Positions 34,880-43,551 of a DNA stretch of 64,000 nt are shown here, piece by piece; positions within the stretch are counted from its first letter, which is position 1; each line of letters opens with the position of its first letter. A model generated the notes under the pieces. That model saw only the letters and a program-made list of their open reading frames with translations, ran no database searches and was not told the DNA's origin. The stretch covers positions 310,001 through 374,000 of the forward strand of contig OZ241995.1 in assembly GCA_965204465.1 (NCBI GenBank), read 5' to 3'. The stretch is from CBDBES01 sp965204465. GTDB taxonomy: Bacteria > Spirochaetota > Leptospiria > Turneriellales > CBDBES01. A program made the position numbers and the translations under genes.

Positions 34880-35375
34880 GAGCCTGTGCCTCAACACAGA
34901 AGAATAATTTATTACATTGTAATCGATATCGTATTTTTTGTTCCCGAAGGTTTTTTGATATTTTTTCTCGAAAATACGAAATAATTTCCTAATTTCCTGA
35001 TCTATACAAGCTGTTCCCGTATCATTTTGCTAAAATTGAAGGCTATTACAGTGATTTTTACCTCTATTCTCGCCTTCTGAATCCCTCTGAGCAATAGCTC
35101 CCTAAAGTTTTTAGTCTGTTTTAGAATCCCAAAAATAGGTTCAATGGAAGAACTTCGCTTTTTATAAAATGACTTCGCTTCATCAGAAGACATCATAAGT
35201 TGATCTCTATCGCTTTGTGCAAATCTATTGTTCATGGGACATAAAAAATAAAAAACAACCTCTGGTAAAGGACGCTTAGAGAATAAAAATTTTACTTATT
35301 TAAAAAAGCTGAACTGGGGATTTTATACTCGTTCTTTTCAAAAATGTAAATGTTTTTAAGTTGGCGCACAGGCTC
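34880..35375 (-). mobile_element. MITE-like, internally deleted IS1182-type element (496 bp)
   Basis: The left end GAGCCTGTGCCTCAAC (34880-34895) and the right end, read inward, GAGCCTGTGCGCCAAC (35375-35360) match at 14 of 16 bases. Both termini are kept but the interior is reduced to the first 15 and last 62 codons of a transposase. Such an element could be mobilised by a full-length relative. No target duplication was seen by eye. An inverted repeat CGTATTTT/AAAATACG lies near the left end. It lies 122 bp upstream of rpsB and may influence its transcription. Confidence 0.6.
35002..35235 (-). pseudogene. fused head-and-tail IS1182-type transposase fragment
   Basis: 77 codons: 'MNNRFAQSDRDQLMM' from the transposase N-terminus joined in frame to 'SSDEAKSFYKKRSSSIEPIF' and 'ELLLRGIQKARIEVKITVIA' from its C-terminus, where the family has 'YRKRSSxxEPxFG' and the final catalytic glutamate. 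The central several hundred residues, including the first two catalytic aspartates, are missing. The start region repeats at 22978-23160. The frame is still open, so a short protein could be made, but transposase activity is impossible. Confidence 0.65.
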
Positions 35376-35497
35376 GAAAGAGGAATTCTATTTTCAAATA
35401 TTTAAAATGATTTACAAATTATGTCGGTAAAATAAAAGAGGCTAATGTTTTTCTATTCTCAAAAAAGCCTTATTTATATATTTAAGGTTAACTGATC

Positions 35498-36340
35498 ATG
35501 GCTACAATATCAATGAAAAGCCTCCTGGAATCGGGAGTTCATTTTGGTCATCAAACAAGGCGATGGAATCCTAAGATGAAAAAGTATATCTATACTGCCC
35601 GGAATGGTATTCATATTATCAATTTGCAAAAAACAATTGTTATGGCTAAAAATGCCTATGAAACAATGCGTGATATGGCTGCCCAAGGGAAAACAATTTT
35701 ATTTATAGGCACTAAAAAGCAAGCACAGTCAGAAATACAAAAAATAGCCGAAAAATCCGAGATGCATTATATCACGAACAGATGGTTGGGAGGTCTTTTA
35801 ACAAATTTTCAGACAGTAAAGCAATCCATACAAAGATTAAGAAAATTAGAAGAAGCATTTAAGAACGACACAATCCATGAACTGGTTAAAACTAAAAAAG
35901 AGATATTAATATTACAGCGTGAGATGAAAAGATTACAAAAAGATTTAAGTGGTATTCGTAATCTAAATGAATTGCCAGATGCCCTTTTCATCATTGATTC
36001 AGAGAGAGAAAAAATTGCAGTTAAAGAAGCAAATCGTTTATCCATTCCTATTTTCGCATTGGTAGATACAAACTGTGACCCTGGCTTAATTACTTATCCC
36101 ATACCCTCTAATGATGATGCTATTCGAGCCATCTATTTATTTCTAGACATCATGGTAAATGCAATACAAGAAGGAAAATCAGGAGGCGACTTCAAGAATC
36201 TTGAAATTGAAGAAAGTATTAAAGATGATAAGGGTAACGAAACCGATCCGGAACAACTTTATGATTTATCTAAAATAGAAGATATTGAAGAGATAGAGGA
36301 AAAATATACCTCAGCCCATGATTATGATAAAGAAGAATAA
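35498..36340 (+). CDS. rpsB: 30S ribosomal protein S2
   Basis: 280 residues, slightly longer than the usual 240-260. Family motifs are clear: 'LLESGVHFGHQTRRWNPKM' at the N-terminus, 'NGIHIINLQKT', 'FIGTKKQA', 'HYITNRWLGGLLTNFQT', 'PDALFIIDSERE' and 'DTNCDPGLITYPIPSNDDAIRA', all of them trimmed to their cores. The last 45 residues are an acidic extension. It binds the 30S body and the S1 protein. It is the first gene of the rpsB-tsf-pyrH-frr-uppS-cdsA-dxr block. Confidence 0.97.
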   Translation: MATISMKSLLESGVHFGHQTRRWNPKMKKYIYTARNGIHIINLQKTIVMAKNAYETMRDMAAQGKTILFIGTKKQAQSEIQKIAEKSEMHYITNRWLGGLLTNFQTVKQSIQRLRKLEEAFKNDTIHELVKTKKEILILQREMKRLQKDLSGIRNLNELPDALFIIDSEREKIAVKEANRLSIPIFALVDTNCDPGLITYPIPSNDDAIRAIYLFLDIMVNAIQEGKSGGDFKNLEIEESIKDDKGNETDPEQLYDLSKIEDIEEIEEKYTSAHDYDKEE

Positions 36341-36357
36341 TTTTTTTTACTTTAAAT

Positions 36358-36945
36358 ATGGCAATAGATAGCAAAAATATAAAGAAGCTTAGAGAGATCA
36401 CTTTAGCAGGAATGCTGGACTGTAAAAATGCCTTAGAAGAAAGCAAAGGTGATATGGATAAGGCAGTCTCTATTCTAAGAGAAAAGGGCATTGTAAAAGC
36501 AGTCAAAAAGATGGATAGAGAAGTCAAAGAGGGACGTATATTTTCCTATATTCATCATAATGGCAAACTAGGGGTACTTTTAGAATTGAATTGCGAAACA
36601 GACTTTGTGGCTAAGAGTGATGTATTTCAGGAACTAGGAAAAGATATATCCATGCATATAGCAGCCTCATCACCCGATTATATTTCTACTGAAGATGTTC
36701 CGAAAGACTTAATTCAACAAGAAGAAGAATTACAGAAGACTTTATTACAAAAAGAAGGAAAGCCGGATAGTGCAATTCCTAAAATATTAGAAGGAAAGAT
36801 CAGAAAATATATGAGTGAGATCACTCTACTTGAGCAACCTTATGTCAAAGAACCTAAAATAATAATTAAAGATATTATCAAAAATTGTATTTCTAAATTA
36901 GGGGAAAATATCGCAGTAGGCAAATTCATGCGTTATTCTATTTAA
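36358..36945 (+). CDS. tsf: elongation factor Ts (short form)
   Basis: 195 residues against 283 in E. coli, like the short EF-Ts of Thermus and many others with a single core subdomain. The N-terminal UBA-like domain reads 'LREITLAGMLDCKNALEE', the TDF motif for EF-Tu contact is 'CETDFVAKS'. It exchanges GDP for GTP on EF-Tu. It starts 17 bp after rpsB, the usual arrangement. No frameshift or missing core segment is apparent. Confidence 0.95.
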   Translation: MAIDSKNIKKLREITLAGMLDCKNALEESKGDMDKAVSILREKGIVKAVKKMDREVKEGRIFSYIHHNGKLGVLLELNCETDFVAKSDVFQELGKDISMHIAASSPDYISTEDVPKDLIQQEEELQKTLLQKEGKPDSAIPKILEGKIRKYMSEITLLEQPYVKEPKIIIKDIIKNCISKLGENIAVGKFMRYSI

Positions 36946-36950
36946 ACTTA

Positions 36951-37775
36951 GTGAAAGTCTCAAAGAGTTTAGCTAATAATATTAAAAAACCAACTAAGAA
37001 ATCTTTTTCAAGTCCTTTAAGTAAATTATCTTCTCCCTCTATTAACCGTATTTTATTAAAACTATCAGGTGAAGTCCTAAGAGGTAAAAACAACTATGGT
37101 ATTGATATCCCTACAATAAGTGACCTGGCCAAACAAATAATAGATATCCATCAAATGGGATTAGAAATATCTGTAGTGATCGGAGGGGGCAATATACTCA
37201 GAGGCACAGAAGCCTCTTGCAAAGGCTTACACAGGGTCACCGCAGACCATATGGGGATGCTGGCAACCGTTATTAATGGATTAGCATTGCAGGATGTTTT
37301 AGAAAATGAGGGACTGGTTACCCGTTTGCAAACTGCTATAGAGATCAAATCAATTGCAGAGCCTTTTATTAGAAGAAAAGCCATCAGGCATTTAGAGAAA
37401 AAAAGAATTGTAATTCTGGCTGGGGGAACAGGCAATCCTTATTTCACCACAGATACGGCTGCCGTACTCAGGGCTGTTGAGCTTGGGGTGGATGCTATTT
37501 TCAAGGCCACTAAAGTAGATGGAGTTTATGATTCTGATCCATTTAAAAATAAAAAAGCCCGTAGGTTTTCTTATATTTCTTTTGATGAAACCATCAAAAG
37601 GCAGCTAATGATCATGGATTCCACTGCTTTTACTCTATGCAAAGAAAATAAAATACCTATTTTTGTTTTTCGTATTGAAGATAGAAACCAACTTAAAAAT
37701 GCCATCTTAGGAAAACAAGTTGGAACACTCATTAATGGTGAGAGAGGGGTACATTACTATGGAAAAGATTCATGA
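36951..37775 (+). CDS. pyrH: UMP kinase
   Basis: 274 residues; it phosphorylates UMP to UDP. The amino-acid kinase fold begins 'NRILLKLSGEVLRG', followed by 'VVIGGGNILRG', 'DHMGMLATVINGLALQD', 'VILAGGTGNPYFTTDTAA' and 'ATKVDGVYDSDP'. The annotated GTG start adds about 30 basic, serine-rich residues before the core; no alternative ATG exists before 'RILLKLSGE', so the extension is probably real. It is 5 bp downstream of tsf, and its end overlaps the frr start. Confidence 0.95.
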   Translation: MKVSKSLANNIKKPTKKSFSSPLSKLSSPSINRILLKLSGEVLRGKNNYGIDIPTISDLAKQIIDIHQMGLEISVVIGGGNILRGTEASCKGLHRVTADHMGMLATVINGLALQDVLENEGLVTRLQTAIEIKSIAEPFIRRKAIRHLEKKRIVILAGGTGNPYFTTDTAAVLRAVELGVDAIFKATKVDGVYDSDPFKNKKARRFSYISFDETIKRQLMIMDSTAFTLCKENKIPIFVFRIEDRNQLKNAILGKQVGTLINGERGVHYYGKDS

Positions 37776-38319
37776 AATCGTAGAAGAAGCCAAAGCTAAA
37801 ATGCAAAAACAACTGGAAGGATTTCAGGAATCAATGCATCGGATCCGTTCTGGAAGAGCGACTAGTTCTTTGGTAGAAGACATCCAGGTAGAGGTTTATG
37901 GTCAGGTTATGCCTATTAATCAGCTAGCTACAATAAGCATCCCAGAAGCCAGACAAATATTAATTGATGTATGGGACAAGCAAAAGGTGCAGGATATAGA
38001 AAAAGCTATCCAAAAATCAGGACGTAATCTGAACCCTCAAAATGATGGAGGATTGATTCGTGTTACATTACCCGAACTTAGCGAAGAAAATAGAAGAGAA
38101 TTGGTTAAATTGACTGCCCAAAAATTAGAGAGTTATAAGATCACCGCACGGAACATCCGTAGAGAAGCGAATGATAGCATTAAAAATCTTAAAGGGGAGG
38201 GAGTATCGGAAGATCAAATATTTGAACACCAGGACAAGGTCCAAAAGTTTCTAGATGATCAAATAGACCAATTTAATCAGATATTTAAAACAAAGGAAAA
38301 AGAAATTATGACAATATAA
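37759..38319 (+). CDS. frr: ribosome recycling factor
   Basis: 186 residues from ATG 37759, chosen because 'MEKIHEIVEEAKAKMQ' is the normal N-terminus and AGAGAGGGG lies upstream inside pyrH; an upstream frame of 13 more codons is unlikely. Core motifs: 'SMHRIRSGRATSSLVEDIQV', 'INQLATISIPEARQILIDVWD', trimmed, and 'IRVTLPELSEENRRELVK'. It splits post-termination ribosomes together with EF-G. It overlaps the end of pyrH by 17 bp and is followed after one base by uppS, a tight operon. Confidence 0.96.
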   Translation: MEKIHEIVEEAKAKMQKQLEGFQESMHRIRSGRATSSLVEDIQVEVYGQVMPINQLATISIPEARQILIDVWDKQKVQDIEKAIQKSGRNLNPQNDGGLIRVTLPELSEENRRELVKLTAQKLESYKITARNIRREANDSIKNLKGEGVSEDQIFEHQDKVQKFLDDQIDQFNQIFKTKEKEIMTI

Positions 38320-38320
38320 T

Positions 38321-39097
38321 ATGTCTATTTCTTTTGAAACTTTAAAGAATCAGATAAAAAAAAGCCCTATTCCTAAACATATAGCGGTCATCATGGATGG
38401 GAATGGTCGTTGGGCAAAAAAGCATTCTTTGCCAAGAAACAAAGGGCATGAGAAAGGGGCAAAGAATGTAGGCCAATTACTGGAATCATGTATAGAACTG
38501 AATATTAAATTTGCTTCTCTTTATTCTTTTTCTACAGAAAACTGGTCTCGTCCTAAAGCAGAGATTGATGCTCTATTCGAAATATTTGATAAATTTGTTT
38601 CTGAAAAATTACCTGAAATGATCCAGCAAGGTATAAAAGTAATTGTTTCGGGAGATATAGATAGGTTATCAAAAAAAAGAAGTGATCTTATATATGATAT
38701 AATAAACAAGACAAAGAATAATAGAAGGCTGACGGCAAATTTTTGTCTAAATTATGGAGGCCGCTATGAAATTCTAAGGGCAGCGAAACTTTTGATCCAG
38801 GATCGCATTCAAAAGACGAAACAATTTGATTCTAATTTTTTGAAATCAATGACTAAAAATATAGAACCTAAGGAATTTGAAAAACATCTTTTTACATACT
38901 CTTTTCCAGAGGTGGATATTTTGGTCCGTACGGCGGGGGAAAAAAGACTGTCTAATTTTTTACTCTATCAGAGTGCCTATGCAGAGTTTTATTTTACGCG
39001 AGTATTGTGGCCAGACTTTAATAAAAAAGAATTTTATAAGAGTATCATTGCATTTCAAAAAAGAGAACGAAAATTTGGTAGTTTAAATTGTGAGTGA
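38321..39097 (+). CDS. uppS: undecaprenyl diphosphate synthase
   Basis: 258 residues. This cis-prenyltransferase makes the lipid carrier for peptidoglycan and O-antigen. 'HIAVIMDGNGRWAK' holds the catalytic Asp and FPP-binding site, followed by 'GHEKGAKN', 'LYSFSTENWSRP', and 'DILVRTAGEKRLSNFLLYQ' with the late Arg residues, then 'FYFTRVLWPDF'. All key residues are present. The family's common 'RTSGExRLSNFLLWQ' reads RTAGEKRLSNFLLYQ here. It overlaps cdsA by 8 bp. Confidence 0.95.
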   Translation: MSISFETLKNQIKKSPIPKHIAVIMDGNGRWAKKHSLPRNKGHEKGAKNVGQLLESCIELNIKFASLYSFSTENWSRPKAEIDALFEIFDKFVSEKLPEMIQQGIKVIVSGDIDRLSKKRSDLIYDIINKTKNNRRLTANFCLNYGGRYEILRAAKLLIQDRIQKTKQFDSNFLKSMTKNIEPKEFEKHLFTYSFPEVDILVRTAGEKRLSNFLLYQSAYAEFYFTRVLWPDFNKKEFYKSIIAFQKRERKFGSLNCE

Positions 39098-40010
39098 AAC
39101 AACAATAAGATTTATAAGCGGACTTAGTCTCGGATTCATTTATGTAATCACATTTACTTTAGACAGTTTTTATTTTGTCTACAAAATACCCTTATTGCTA
39201 TTGGTTTCTCTATTGATCATGAAAGGGATCATGGAATTAAATCATATATTTGACAATTTCTTCAGGGTTAAATTTCAGAAAAAGTCAATGATCATTTTTG
39301 CTTCTTTGATCATTTTCTGGTTCTATTTATACTCTTTAAAATTATATAGAGAAAATCATCCTGGGCAATTATACAGCTCCTTCGTAAATGATCTTCTAAT
39401 ATCTATGGATCCTTCTACAGAACAATTTATTAGTATACTTTTGGTTTTCTTATTTTATAGTCTGGTGATCAACATATTTAGGAATCAGCTTGAAAATGGT
39501 CTTTTGATCATTTCTTTCTCTTTATTTGGATTATTTTATTTAGTGATCTCCCCATCTCATATATTATTGATATCCAGCCTGCCAGATGGGATATTTTATT
39601 TATGGTTTTTAACCTGGAGCACTATTGCCACAGATACAATGGGATATCTTATTGGACGCTCTTGGGGTAAACACAAAGTTGGATTGCCTATTAGCCCCAA
39701 TAAAACTTATGAAGGATATATAGGAGGTTTTATAGGCCAGATCATTTTGACCTATCTTCTTTACTATATCGCAGATTATTTTTTCTATACCCCCCCTGGC
39801 TTAGGTGAGCTCAATGTATTTTATTTTTGTATCCTCATATATGTGTTCACTGTACTTGGAGACCTTTCTGGTTCATTAATAAAAAGAAATCTGAAGATAA
39901 AGGATTCTGGTTCTTCTCTTCCAGGGCATGGAGGCATCATTGATACTGCAGATAGTCTTATATTTACATTCCCTGTTTTTTATTATTTACATAAAGTATT
40001 TCTTTTTTAA
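39090..40010 (+). CDS. cdsA: phosphatidate cytidylyltransferase
   Basis: 306 residues with about eight membrane helices. It makes CDP-diacylglycerol from phosphatidate and CTP in the inner membrane. The signature reads 'GDLSGSLIKRNLKIKDSGSS' followed by 'LPGHGGIIDTADSLIF', where the usual 'GGxxDRxDSL' has Thr for Arg; the metal-binding Asp residues are retained. 'NKTYEGYIGGFIGQ' corresponds to 'KTxEGxxGG'. The start is GTG at 39090, overlapping uppS. The long N-terminal segment before the first motif fits the family. Confidence 0.92.
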   Translation: MSETTIRFISGLSLGFIYVITFTLDSFYFVYKIPLLLLVSLLIMKGIMELNHIFDNFFRVKFQKKSMIIFASLIIFWFYLYSLKLYRENHPGQLYSSFVNDLLISMDPSTEQFISILLVFLFYSLVINIFRNQLENGLLIISFSLFGLFYLVISPSHILLISSLPDGIFYLWFLTWSTIATDTMGYLIGRSWGKHKVGLPISPNKTYEGYIGGFIGQIILTYLLYYIADYFFYTPPGLGELNVFYFCILIYVFTVLGDLSGSLIKRNLKIKDSGSSLPGHGGIIDTADSLIFTFPVFYYLHKVFLF

Positions 40011-40022
40011 GTTTTATTCAAT

Positions 40023-41189
40023 ATGCAGAAGTGTAGGGACCTGATAATTCTTGGTATTACAGGCAGTATTGGTAAGAATGCCATTAAAATATTAGAGAAA
40101 TGGCCTGAATATTTTTCATTGGTAGGTTTTTCTTACCATAAAAATTTTAAACTGGCTTCTAAAATTCAGTCTAAATTCATGGTAAAACATATTTGCTGTA
40201 CAAATCCGAATATCCTTAGAGAAGAAACAGAATATTGGAAGAAAAAAAATATATCCTTCTATAGGGATTCTGAAGCATTATTGGATATCCCCTATAATAT
40301 ACTATTGGCAGCAGTTGTTGGTTCTGCGGGAGTAAAACCTGTATATAAAGCAGCAAAAGAAAGTAAGGTGCTTCTTTTGGCCAATAAAGAAAGTCTTGTA
40401 ATGGCTGGTAAATTTATTATGCAGGCGGCTAAAGAAAATCATACGACCATTATACCCATTGATTCTGAACATAATAGCGTATTTAGAATGATGCAAGCCT
40501 GGCAATCTTCTGGTTCTGATCATAATACAATAAAAAAAATTTATCTGACCGCATCCGGGGGGCCCCTGAGGGAATTTTCCGCAGAACAGATCAAAAAAGC
40601 GGATAAAAAGAGAATTTTAGCCCATCCTAATTGGGAAATGGGAGCTAAAATTACAGTGGACTCTGCTGGTCTGATCAATAAATCGCTTGAGATCATAGAA
40701 GCGCATCATTTATTCAATAGACCTTATGATGAATTAGATGCAGTTATTCACCCCCAGAGCTATATCCATGCTTTTTTAGAATATCAAGATGGCACTTATT
40801 TCTTTCATGCGAGTGATCCTGATATGCTATATCCCATTTGTCATGGCCTCTTCTATCCGGATGAGCCTCCTGGTTGGATATCTTCTAAAAATTCTATGAT
40901 CCCCACATTAAACTTTGATCCAATAGATTATGATAAATTTCCGGGGTTTTTACTGGGTATTGAAGCAGGTAAAAAAGGAGGTGCTTATCCTGTCATTTTT
41001 AATGCTGCAAATGAAGAAGCAGTGTCTGCTTTTTTAAAGGATAATATTTCTTTTCAGAATATTCCTTCCATTATTGAAATAATTCTGGAAAAGAATAAAG
41101 ATGTCTCAGACGAGCATACTATAGATGATCTATTTGAAATAGATAAATGGGCCAGAAGCGAAACAAAACAAATAACCTTGAAAATATAA
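40023..41189 (+). CDS. dxr: 1-deoxy-D-xylulose 5-phosphate reductoisomerase
   Basis: 388 residues. It converts DXP to MEP, the second step of the non-mevalonate isoprenoid pathway, with NADPH. Motifs: 'ILGITGSIGKNAIKIL' (NADPH loop), 'LLANKESLVMAG', 'IPIDSEHNSVFRMM' with the metal-binding DSEH, 'LTASGGPLREF', and 'HPNWEMGAKITVDSAGLINK', cut to its core, followed by 'DAVIHPQSYIHAFLEYQDG'. All catalytic residues are visible. It follows cdsA by 12 bp. In many spirochaetes and proteobacteria rseP comes next; here a HIT gene follows instead. Confidence 0.96.
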   Translation: MQKCRDLIILGITGSIGKNAIKILEKWPEYFSLVGFSYHKNFKLASKIQSKFMVKHICCTNPNILREETEYWKKKNISFYRDSEALLDIPYNILLAAVVGSAGVKPVYKAAKESKVLLLANKESLVMAGKFIMQAAKENHTTIIPIDSEHNSVFRMMQAWQSSGSDHNTIKKIYLTASGGPLREFSAEQIKKADKKRILAHPNWEMGAKITVDSAGLINKSLEIIEAHHLFNRPYDELDAVIHPQSYIHAFLEYQDGTYFFHASDPDMLYPICHGLFYPDEPPGWISSKNSMIPTLNFDPIDYDKFPGFLLGIEAGKKGGAYPVIFNAANEEAVSAFLKDNISFQNIPSIIEIILEKNKDVSDEHTIDDLFEIDKWARSETKQITLKI

Positions 41190-41210
41190 TCTCGTTTATA
41201 AAAGTGGCTT

Positions 41211-41558
41211 ATGGAAAATAAAACTATTTTTGATCGTATATTATCTGGCGAAATAGAATGTGAAAAAGTTTATGAAGATGAGCATGTATTCTCATTTAAG
41301 GATGTTAATCCGCAAGCGCCTGTGCATGTATTGGTTATCCCTAAGAAAAAGATTGTAAATGTAGCTTCTTCCACAGAAGCAGATATAGAAATAATGGGTA
41401 GACTTTTATATGCCTCTAAAAAGATCGCGGATCAGTTAAATATAACAGATTCTGGTTATCGTTTAATTTTTAATAACAATGCGGATGCAGGCCAGACGGT
41501 GGATCATCTTCATTGTCACATATTAGGCGGTCGCCCTTTGGGATGGCCCCCCGGTTAA
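41211..41558 (+). CDS. HIT-family nucleotide hydrolase (HinT-like)
   Basis: 115 residues. The histidine triad appears as 'QTVDHLHCHILGGRPLGWP' near the C-terminus, with the N-terminal 'IFDRILSGEIECEKVYEDE' typical of HinT proteins. These hydrolyse purine nucleoside phosphoramidates in the cytoplasm. The gene is 21 bp downstream of dxr. Its 3' end overlaps the convergent DAHP synthase gene by 36 bp. Confidence 0.93.
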   Translation: MENKTIFDRILSGEIECEKVYEDEHVFSFKDVNPQAPVHVLVIPKKKIVNVASSTEADIEIMGRLLYASKKIADQLNITDSGYRLIFNNNADAGQTVDHLHCHILGGRPLGWPPG

Positions 41559-42593
41559 TTTATTATATGTGTATTCGAGCAATTGGATAGTTGTTTCAAA
41601 ACTAACACAGGCATCTGTTATAGAGACTCCGTATTTAAGATCAGAAAGGTCGTCAGTAAGTTTTTGATTACCTTCATATAAATGACTTTCTAGCATCATT
41701 CCCATTATATTTTTATTTCCTTCTATTCTTTGTTCTACAATATGCTTCCAAACTACTTGTTGGCGCTCAAATACCTTGTTAGAATTTGCATGGCTACAAT
41801 CCACCATAATACCAGAATTTAGTTTTCTTTCTTTTAATTTTTCAATCGCTTCTTTTACACTTTCAGGATCATAATTAGGCCGCAGTCTACCGCCTCTTAA
41901 AATAAGATGACCATAAGGATTGCCAGATGTAGAAATAGCGCAAATTCTACCATCTTGGTCAATCCCTAAGAAATGATGCGGATGAATTGATGATTCCATT
42001 GCATCTACCGCAATCTGTAAATTGCCGTCCGTATTATTCTTGAACCCCACAGGCATAGAGAGCCCGCTCGCCATTTCTCTGTGGGTTTGAGATTCAATGG
42101 TACGTGCGCCAATTGCAGCCCAACTAACCAAGTCGGAAGTATATTGAGGCGTAATTGGATCCAGGAATTCTGTAGCGACAGGTAATCCTTTTTCAAGTAT
42201 CTTAACCAATAGGCGACGAGAAATTCTTAATCCAGTTGAAATGTCATATGTACCGTTTAAATGAGGATCATTGATCAAACCCTTCCATCCAATGGTGGTA
42301 CGAGGCTTTTCGAAATATACCCTCATAACAATACAAAAATGCTCTTTCATTTTTTCTCTGAAAGGAATTAATTTAGAGGCATATTCCAGGGCAGCCTTTT
42401 CATCATGAATAGAACAAGGCCCTATGATCAACAGCATCCGGTCGTCTTTCTGAGTTATTATATCCTTGATCTCTTTTCTACTTTGAGTAACAAGCCGATT
42501 TACTTCTTCACTGTAAGGTAGTTCTTCTTTAAGCTTCTTAGGAGAGACCAGTGGCTCTTTATTAATAATATTTAAATCTTGCACGGGTAACAT
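41523..42593 (-). CDS. 3-deoxy-7-phosphoheptulonate (DAHP) synthase, type I
   Basis: 356 residues, the length of the AroF/AroG/AroH group. It condenses phosphoenolpyruvate and erythrose 4-phosphate at the start of the shikimate pathway. Motifs: 'LLIIGPCSIHDEKAALEYA', 'VMRVYFEKPRTTIGWKGLI', 'GLPVATEFLDPITPQY', 'AIGARTIESQTHREMASGL', 'GFKNNTDGNLQIAVDAM' and 'IMVDCSHANSNK'. Metal ligands Cys, His, Glu and Asp are in place. Which aromatic amino acid regulates it cannot be read safely. It overlaps the convergent HIT gene by 36 bp at the 3' ends. Confidence 0.95.
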   Translation of the reverse strand: MLPVQDLNIINKEPLVSPKKLKEELPYSEEVNRLVTQSRKEIKDIITQKDDRMLLIIGPCSIHDEKAALEYASKLIPFREKMKEHFCIVMRVYFEKPRTTIGWKGLINDPHLNGTYDISTGLRISRRLLVKILEKGLPVATEFLDPITPQYTSDLVSWAAIGARTIESQTHREMASGLSMPVGFKNNTDGNLQIAVDAMESSIHPHHFLGIDQDGRICAISTSGNPYGHLILRGGRLRPNYDPESVKEAIEKLKERKLNSGIMVDCSHANSNKVFERQQVVWKHIVEQRIEGNKNIMGMMLESHLYEGNQKLTDDLSDLKYGVSITDACVSFETTIQLLEYTYNKLTGGPSQRATA

Positions 42594-42824
42594 ATTAACC
42601 TTTTTCCAATTCTAAAAGTTTTACTATAACTGTCAATCTTATTATTTATTTTTATACTTTTTATAACAGCTTAGCTCATCCTATATAATTGGTACTATAC
42701 CTTGGCATATAACCATTAAAAAAAATACTTTTCATTATATTGAAGAGCCTCAATGATGTATATCTTTAATATGTCCCATCTGGGGTTATAAAAACACTGT
42801 AAGACGAAAGATAAGCTTAAACGC

Positions 42825-42843
42825 TTAAAGTAGTATACTTTAA
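42825..42843. promoter_or_regulatory. palindrome directly before the SRPBCC start codon
   Basis: TTAAAGTA-GTA-TACTTTAA is a perfect 8-bp inverted repeat with a 3-base centre, ending 2 bases before the ATG. A related half-site GCTTAAACGCTTAAAG precedes it. No Shine-Dalgarno is present in this position. A repressor bound here would block both transcription and ribosome access; it fits an autoregulated or ArsR-type operator, but no regulator gene is adjacent. Confidence 0.5.
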
Positions 42844-42845
42844 CT

Positions 42846-43292
42846 ATGAAAAGATTCATATACCCGATCAGAATAAATAAGCCCCAAGATTTTGTGTTCA
42901 ACAAAATTATGGATAAGTCAGTATACCCTGAATGGGCAAAAGCGTGGGGCAAAGAAATGACATACGAGGGAGACTGGAAGAAAGATGGAAAAATTTCTTT
43001 TTTTGATCAAACACAAGGTGGAATCAAAGTGATCATAGAAGAATTGAAGCCCAATGAATATGTAAGAGCCAGACACATTGCGATGGTAGATGCAAAAAAT
43101 ATTGAAGTTGAACTAACAGACGAAATGATGCGAAAGTGGATTGGTTCTTTAGATGAATACTATTTTAAAAAAGAGAGCAATAACGTGACCACGCTTGAAG
43201 TCGTTATAACCACTAAAGAAGTATTTCAAGAAATGCTTGATGGTACCTGGCCAAAGGCACTGCAATATCTTAAAGAAATTTGTGAATCCTAA
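42846..43292 (+). CDS. SRPBCC/AHSA1-family protein
   Basis: 148 residues. The layout fits the START-like helix-grip fold of Aha1/AHSA1 domain proteins: an initial strand 'IRINKPQDFVFNKIMDK', then 'YPEWAKAWGKEMTYEGDWKKDGKISFFD' cut here to its W and G residues, 'IKVIIEELKPNEYVRARHIA', 'STRAND'-like 'VTTLEVVITTKEVF', and a final long helix 'DGTWPKALQYLKEICES'. These proteins bind hydrophobic ligands in a central cavity and are often encoded with ArsR regulators. No such neighbour is seen. A palindrome sits against the start codon. Confidence 0.8.
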   Translation: MKRFIYPIRINKPQDFVFNKIMDKSVYPEWAKAWGKEMTYEGDWKKDGKISFFDQTQGGIKVIIEELKPNEYVRARHIAMVDAKNIEVELTDEMMRKWIGSLDEYYFKKESNNVTTLEVVITTKEVFQEMLDGTWPKALQYLKEICES

Positions 43293-43551
43293 CTATGTTT
43301 TGTACCCTTAGGGTGAAAAGAAAAAATAGGGGTAGGGGTATAAATGGAATGGCATTCTTGCCAGAAAGAAAGGCTTTTACAGAGAGAGCGACAAAGGGGT
43401 ACAGCTGATCTCTAAAGGGGTAGAGGTGTAGGGAGTTTTAACGACCGTAATAATCCGTATATTGAAAGCTTACTCTATCAGGTTATACCCCCCTCGTTTT
43501 TATCGCCAGACATGTATACCGCTTGACGTCTCAAATGTCGCTAGGCTATAG
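43293..43551. other. gene-poor stretch with GGGGTA repeats
   Basis: No gene is supported. AGGGGTAGGGGTAT occurs near 43330, and AAAGGGGTACAG and AAAGGGGTAGAG occur near 43395 and 43420. The upstream end of the GLUG pseudogene frame is closed by TAG at 43549. The origin of the repeats is unknown. Confidence 0.3.
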
